This document shows positions 7,154-9,580 of a DNA stretch of 9,580 nt, piece after piece. Within the stretch, counting starts at the first letter, position 1; each line of letters starts with the position of its first letter. A program made the position numbers and the translations under genes. Below the pieces are notes generated by a model. It saw nothing but the letters and a program-made list of their open reading frames with translations. It was not told the DNA's origin and did no database searches. This stretch comes from Candidatus Eisenbergiella stercorigallinarum (lineage in GTDB: Bacteria; Bacillota; Clostridia; Lachnospirales; Lachnospiraceae). The stretch covers positions 1-9,580 of the forward strand of contig DWUW01000088.1 in the NCBI GenBank assembly GCA_019120525.1, read 5' to 3'.

Positions 7154-7157
7154 GGAG
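7154..7157 (+). promoter_or_regulatory. Ribosome binding site that sets the hisF start
   Basis: GGAG lies six bases before the ATG at 7164, which gives the family-typical start MYTKRIIPCLDV. An in-frame ATG at 7152 has poorer spacing to any purine-rich site and would add four unconserved residues. Confidence 0.6.
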
Positions 7158-7163
7158 ATCAGT

Positions 7164-7925
7164 ATGTATACAAAAAGAATCATCCCCTGCCTGGACGTGA
7201 ATAACGGCCGGGTGGTGAAGGGCGTCAATTTTGTCAACCTGCAGGATGCGGGAGATCCCGTGGAGATTGCCGCGGCTTATGACCGGGAGGGAGCGGACGA
7301 GCTGGTATTTCTGGATATCACAGCTTCTTCGGATGGCAGGAAAACGGTAGCGGATATGGTGCGCCGGGTGGCGGAGCGGGTGTTCATTCCCTTTACTGTG
7401 GGAGGAGGCATCCGTACGGTGGAGGATTTCCGTGCCCTTCTGCGGGAGGGGGCGGATAAGATTTCCGTCAATTCCGCGGCCATCGACCGGCCGGAGCTGA
7501 TCCGGGAAGCGGCGGACAAGTTCGGAAGCCAGTGCGTGGTGGTGGCCATTGACGCGAAGCGCCGTCCGGACGGAAGCGGCTGGAACATCTTTAAGCACGG
7601 CGGCAGGATCGATACGGGGATCGACGCGCTTTCCTGGGCAGAACAGGTATACGCTCTGGGCGCGGGAGAGATCCTGCTTACCAGCATGGACTGCGACGGG
7701 ACGAAGGCGGGCTATGACATTGAGCTGACCAGGCGGACGGCGGAGCTGGTACCCATTCCCGTGATCGCTTCCGGCGGGGCGGGAAAACCGGAGCATTTTT
7801 ATGACGCCCTTACGGAAGGCGGCGCGGAGGCGGCCCTTGCGGCTTCCCTGTTCCATTATAAGGAGCTTTCCATCCGGGAAGTCAAGGAGTATTTAAGGGC
7901 CAAAGGTGTGTCCGTACGGCTGTAG
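7164..7925 (+). CDS. hisF: Imidazole glycerol phosphate synthase, cyclase subunit HisF
   Basis: This (beta/alpha)8-barrel cyclase converts PRFAR plus ammonia from HisH into imidazole glycerol phosphate and AICAR, linking histidine to purine metabolism. At 253 residues it is exactly the usual length. Both catalytic aspartates are visible: Asp11 in IIPCLDV (6-12) and Asp130 in VVVAIDAKR (125-133). Other conserved elements are LDITAS (50-55), the phosphate-binding VGGGIRT (79-85), LLTSMDCDGTKAGYD (171-185) and the second phosphate site ASGGAG (202-207). The start at 7164 is taken over 7152 because of a better-spaced GGAG and the normal N-terminus. It forms the heterodimer with the product of the gene just upstream. 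No terminator follows; ung begins 85 bases on. Confidence 0.97.
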   Translation: MYTKRIIPCLDVNNGRVVKGVNFVNLQDAGDPVEIAAAYDREGADELVFLDITASSDGRKTVADMVRRVAERVFIPFTVGGGIRTVEDFRALLREGADKISVNSAAIDRPELIREAADKFGSQCVVVAIDAKRRPDGSGWNIFKHGGRIDTGIDALSWAEQVYALGAGEILLTSMDCDGTKAGYDIELTRRTAELVPIPVIASGGAGKPEHFYDALTEGGAEAALAASLFHYKELSIREVKEYLRAKGVSVRL

Positions 7926-8010
7926 GCGATCCGAAAGAAGGCTTTCTGGAAAATGCGGCCAGAGAACGGAAAAAGGCAGGGAAAAACCAGAGAAAAAGGA
8001 ATCAGAGAAA

Positions 8011-8694
8011 ATGGCAATGATACAGAACGACTGGCTGCCGGAGATCAGCGGGGAATTCCGCAAGCCATATTACGCGCAGCTCTTTCATTTCATCAAACAG
8101 GAATATTCCGCCCATGTGGTGTTTCCTCCGGCGGAGGAGATCTTCAACGCCTTTCATTTTACCCCCTTAAGCCGGGTAAAAGTGGTGATTTTGGGGCAGG
8201 ATCCTTACCATAATGTGAACCAGGCCCATGGGCTGAGCTTTTCCGTAAAGCCGGAGCAGAAGAACATCCCGCCGTCCCTGCAGAACATCTATCAGGAGCT
8301 CCACGACGACCTGGGCTGCTACATTCCCAATAACGGCTATCTGAAAAAATGGGCGGATCAGGGTGTGCTGCTGTTGAATACCGTGCTCACGGTACGCGCC
8401 CATCAGGCCAATTCCCATCAGGGAAAGGGCTGGGAGCAGTTTACGGACGCGGTGATCGCTGCCGTCAACCGGCAGGACCGTCCCATCGTGTACATGCTCT
8501 GGGGACGCCCGGCGCAGAGTAAGGTTCCCATGCTTACCAATCCGAAGCATCTGATCCTGACGGCTCCCCATCCGAGCCCCTTTTCCGCCTCCCGCGGCTT
8601 TTTCGGCTGCAGGCATTTCAGCAGGGCCAACGATTTCCTGAAGGCACACGGAGTGGAGCCCATTGACTGGCAGATTGAAAATGTGGAAAGATAG
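8011..8694 (+). CDS. ung: Uracil-DNA glycosylase (family 1)
   Basis: It removes uracil from DNA, starting base-excision repair of deaminated cytosine or misincorporated dUTP. The start at 8011 gives 227 residues, close to the usual 225-230. With this start the known active-site positions fall on the E. coli numbers: GQDPYH (62-67, Asp64 activating water), Phe77 in LSFSV stacking on uracil, Asn123 in LLLNTVLTV reading the base, and His187 in APHPSPFSASRGFFG with the HPSP minor-groove loop. AAGGA (7996-8000) lies ten bases upstream. The frame is open further up to 7906, but that extension overlaps hisF, is Lys/Glu/Arg rich and unlike the family. The usual HPSPLS reads HPSPFS, a common variant. 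Confidence 0.97.
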   Translation: MAMIQNDWLPEISGEFRKPYYAQLFHFIKQEYSAHVVFPPAEEIFNAFHFTPLSRVKVVILGQDPYHNVNQAHGLSFSVKPEQKNIPPSLQNIYQELHDDLGCYIPNNGYLKKWADQGVLLLNTVLTVRAHQANSHQGKGWEQFTDAVIAAVNRQDRPIVYMLWGRPAQSKVPMLTNPKHLILTAPHPSPFSASRGFFGCRHFSRANDFLKAHGVEPIDWQIENVER

Positions 8695-8718
8695 CAGCGG
8701 AAAGATACTGTGACTGCC

Positions 8719-8727
8719 GGGAGGGGG
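8719..8727 (+). promoter_or_regulatory. Ribosome binding site that sets the TrmB-family gene start
   Basis: A purine run GGGAGGGGG sits six to nine bases before the ATG at 8734. A GTG at 8710, in frame, lies upstream of this site and has no comparable ribosome site, so the shorter protein is preferred. Confidence 0.6.
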
Positions 8728-8733
8728 ACTTGC

Positions 8734-9462
8734 ATGGACGATATGATATATGTAGAAAAACTGACGGCCTTCGGGCTGACCAGGCAGGAGGCCTCCATCT
8801 ACCTGTGCCTGTACCGGAACGGCACGCTGACCGGATATGAAGCTGCCAAACTCACCGGAATCTCCCGTTCCAATGTGTATAATGCGCTGGCGGGACTGAC
8901 GGAGAAAGGCGCGGCCTATCTCCTGGAGGGAAGCAGCAGCCGGTATACGGCGGTTCCCGTCGGGGAGCTGTGCGACAATAAGCTCAGAGCGCTGGCAGAC
9001 GCGAAAATATGGCTGGAGCAGAACATGCCGAAGGCATTTCAGCCCAGCGACGGATATATCACCATCGTAGGCGGGCAGCAGATCCAGGATAAGATGCATC
9101 ACATGATGGAGGAGGCTGAAAAGAGGATTTATCTTGCGGCCTCCCCGGAGAGGATCGCCCGGTTCCGGCCGGAGCTTTCCCTGCTTCTTGTAAGAAGGGT
9201 CAAGGTGGCGCTGCTGTCCGCCAGAGAACCGGAAGGGCTGAAGGGCGCGGCTTTTTACCGGACGGAAGGGAAGGAAGAGCAGGTGCGCCTGATCGTCGAT
9301 TCCCGTTATGCCCTGACGGGAGAGCTGACAGGAAGCCCTCAGGATAGCTGTCTGTATTCCGGACAGAGGGTATTTGTGGACATTCTGAAGGAAGCCATGC
9401 GCAATGAGATGAAACTGATAGAGCTGACTGGAAAGAAAAAGAAGACTAAAGGAGAAGCATGA
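8734..9462 (+). CDS. TrmB-family transcriptional regulator
   Basis: 242 residues from the ATG at 8734. The N-terminal winged helix-turn-helix matches TrmB: FGLTRQEASIYLCLYRNG (13-30), GYEAAKLTGISRSNVYNALAGL (34-55, recognition helix around SRSNVYNAL) and a wing ending GSSSRYTAVP (66-75). A linker helix (about 78-100) follows, then a C-terminal domain with GYITIVGG (107-114), RIYLAASPE (131-139) and VRLIVDSRYALTGEL (184-198). The C-terminal part resembles the PLD-like effector domain of short TrmB proteins. The last residues are Lys rich (KKKKTK). It overlaps or abuts the decarboxylase gene, which suggests that it may control that gene or the local operon. The ligand is unknown; sugar binding, known for archaeal TrmB, should not be assumed. 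Confidence 0.86.
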   Translation: MDDMIYVEKLTAFGLTRQEASIYLCLYRNGTLTGYEAAKLTGISRSNVYNALAGLTEKGAAYLLEGSSSRYTAVPVGELCDNKLRALADAKIWLEQNMPKAFQPSDGYITIVGGQQIQDKMHHMMEEAEKRIYLAASPERIARFRPELSLLLVRRVKVALLSAREPEGLKGAAFYRTEGKEEQVRLIVDSRYALTGELTGSPQDSCLYSGQRVFVDILKEAMRNEMKLIELTGKKKKTKGEA

Positions 9463-9580
9463 TGACGCAGAAAAAGCCATTTGTGACAAAGGAACAGATT
9501 GAAGAGATTGTAAAAACGTATCCGACCCCTTTTCATATTTATGATGAAAAGGGGATCCGGGAAAATGCCGAAAGGCTGAA
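9462..9580 (+). CDS. lysA: Diaminopimelate decarboxylase-like PLP enzyme, 3' end outside the window
   Basis: Only about 40 codons are present and the frame is still open at the right edge. The N-terminus reads TQKKPFVTKEQIEEIV, then YPTPFHIYDEKGIRENAERL. The TPFHIYDE element is typical of fold III (alanine racemase-like) PLP decarboxylases of the LysA group, which make lysine from meso-diaminopimelate. The PLP lysine and substrate motifs lie beyond the window, so a related decarboxylase (carboxynorspermidine or ornithine/arginine type) is not excluded. Two in-frame starts, 9459 and 9462, are possible. AGGAG (9450-9454) is four and seven bases away respectively, favouring 9462. The 9459 start would overlap the regulator stop as ATGA, so translation is coupled either way. 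Confidence 0.75.
   Translation, partial: MTQKKPFVTKEQIEEIVKTYPTPFHIYDEKGIRENAERL

Noticed and set aside
7933..7946. Hairpin GAAAG/CTTTC between hisF and ung
   Set aside because: Short, A/T-rich stem with no T-run; probably chance and not enough to end transcription.
7906..8010. Longer Ung N-terminus
   Set aside because: It overlaps hisF, is rich in Lys, Glu and Arg, and the 8011 start puts catalytic residues at the standard positions.
8167..9489. 440-codon open frame on the - strand
   Set aside because: Antisense to ung and the TrmB gene, both of which have clear family motifs. The translation is low in conserved features.

Overview
The window reads as a GC-rich stretch of a Firmicute chromosome, most likely a Lachnospiraceae/Clostridia member. 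The evidence is the protein style (a clostridial-type sirtuin-like protein, a short TrmB regulator overlapping a diaminopimelate decarboxylase), the strong AGGAG-type ribosome binding sites and the near absence of non-coding DNA. That placement is inference. All nine recognised genes are on the + strand. There are no RNA genes, mobile elements or CRISPR repeats.

Region A (1-6357) is a tightly packed operon that enters from upstream. It starts with the 3' part of a gene encoding two SAM-dependent methyltransferase domains in tandem. A nickel/oligopeptide-class ABC importer follows: NikB-like permease, NikC-like permease, a lipoprotein solute-binding protein, and one NikD-like ATPase. The last gene encodes a divergent sirtuin-like protein with a zinc ribbon. 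Three junctions are ATGA overlaps and the other two gaps are under 40 bases, so the methyltransferase, importer and sirtuin-like protein are almost certainly made together. The usual second ATPase (NikE type) is absent from the window. A likely reading is uptake of a metal, a metal-chelate or a small peptide-like ligand, with the methyltransferase acting on a related small molecule; the substrate cannot be read from the sequence.

Region B (6358-6507) is the only substantial gap. It holds a good sigma-70/SigA promoter (TTGCGT, 17-base spacer, extended -10 TGCTATACT) and no convincing terminator.

Region C (6508-9580) carries hisH and hisF (imidazole glycerol phosphate synthase, histidine biosynthesis), ung (uracil-DNA glycosylase), a TrmB-family regulator and the first 40 or so codons of a lysA-like PLP decarboxylase that runs off the right edge. 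The spacings are short (44, 85, 39 and about 0 bases) and no terminator is evident between them, so all five could be read from the promoter in region B.

The most unusual elements are the double methyltransferase joined to a metal-type importer, and the sirtuin-like protein whose canonical NAD-binding and catalytic positions look replaced.
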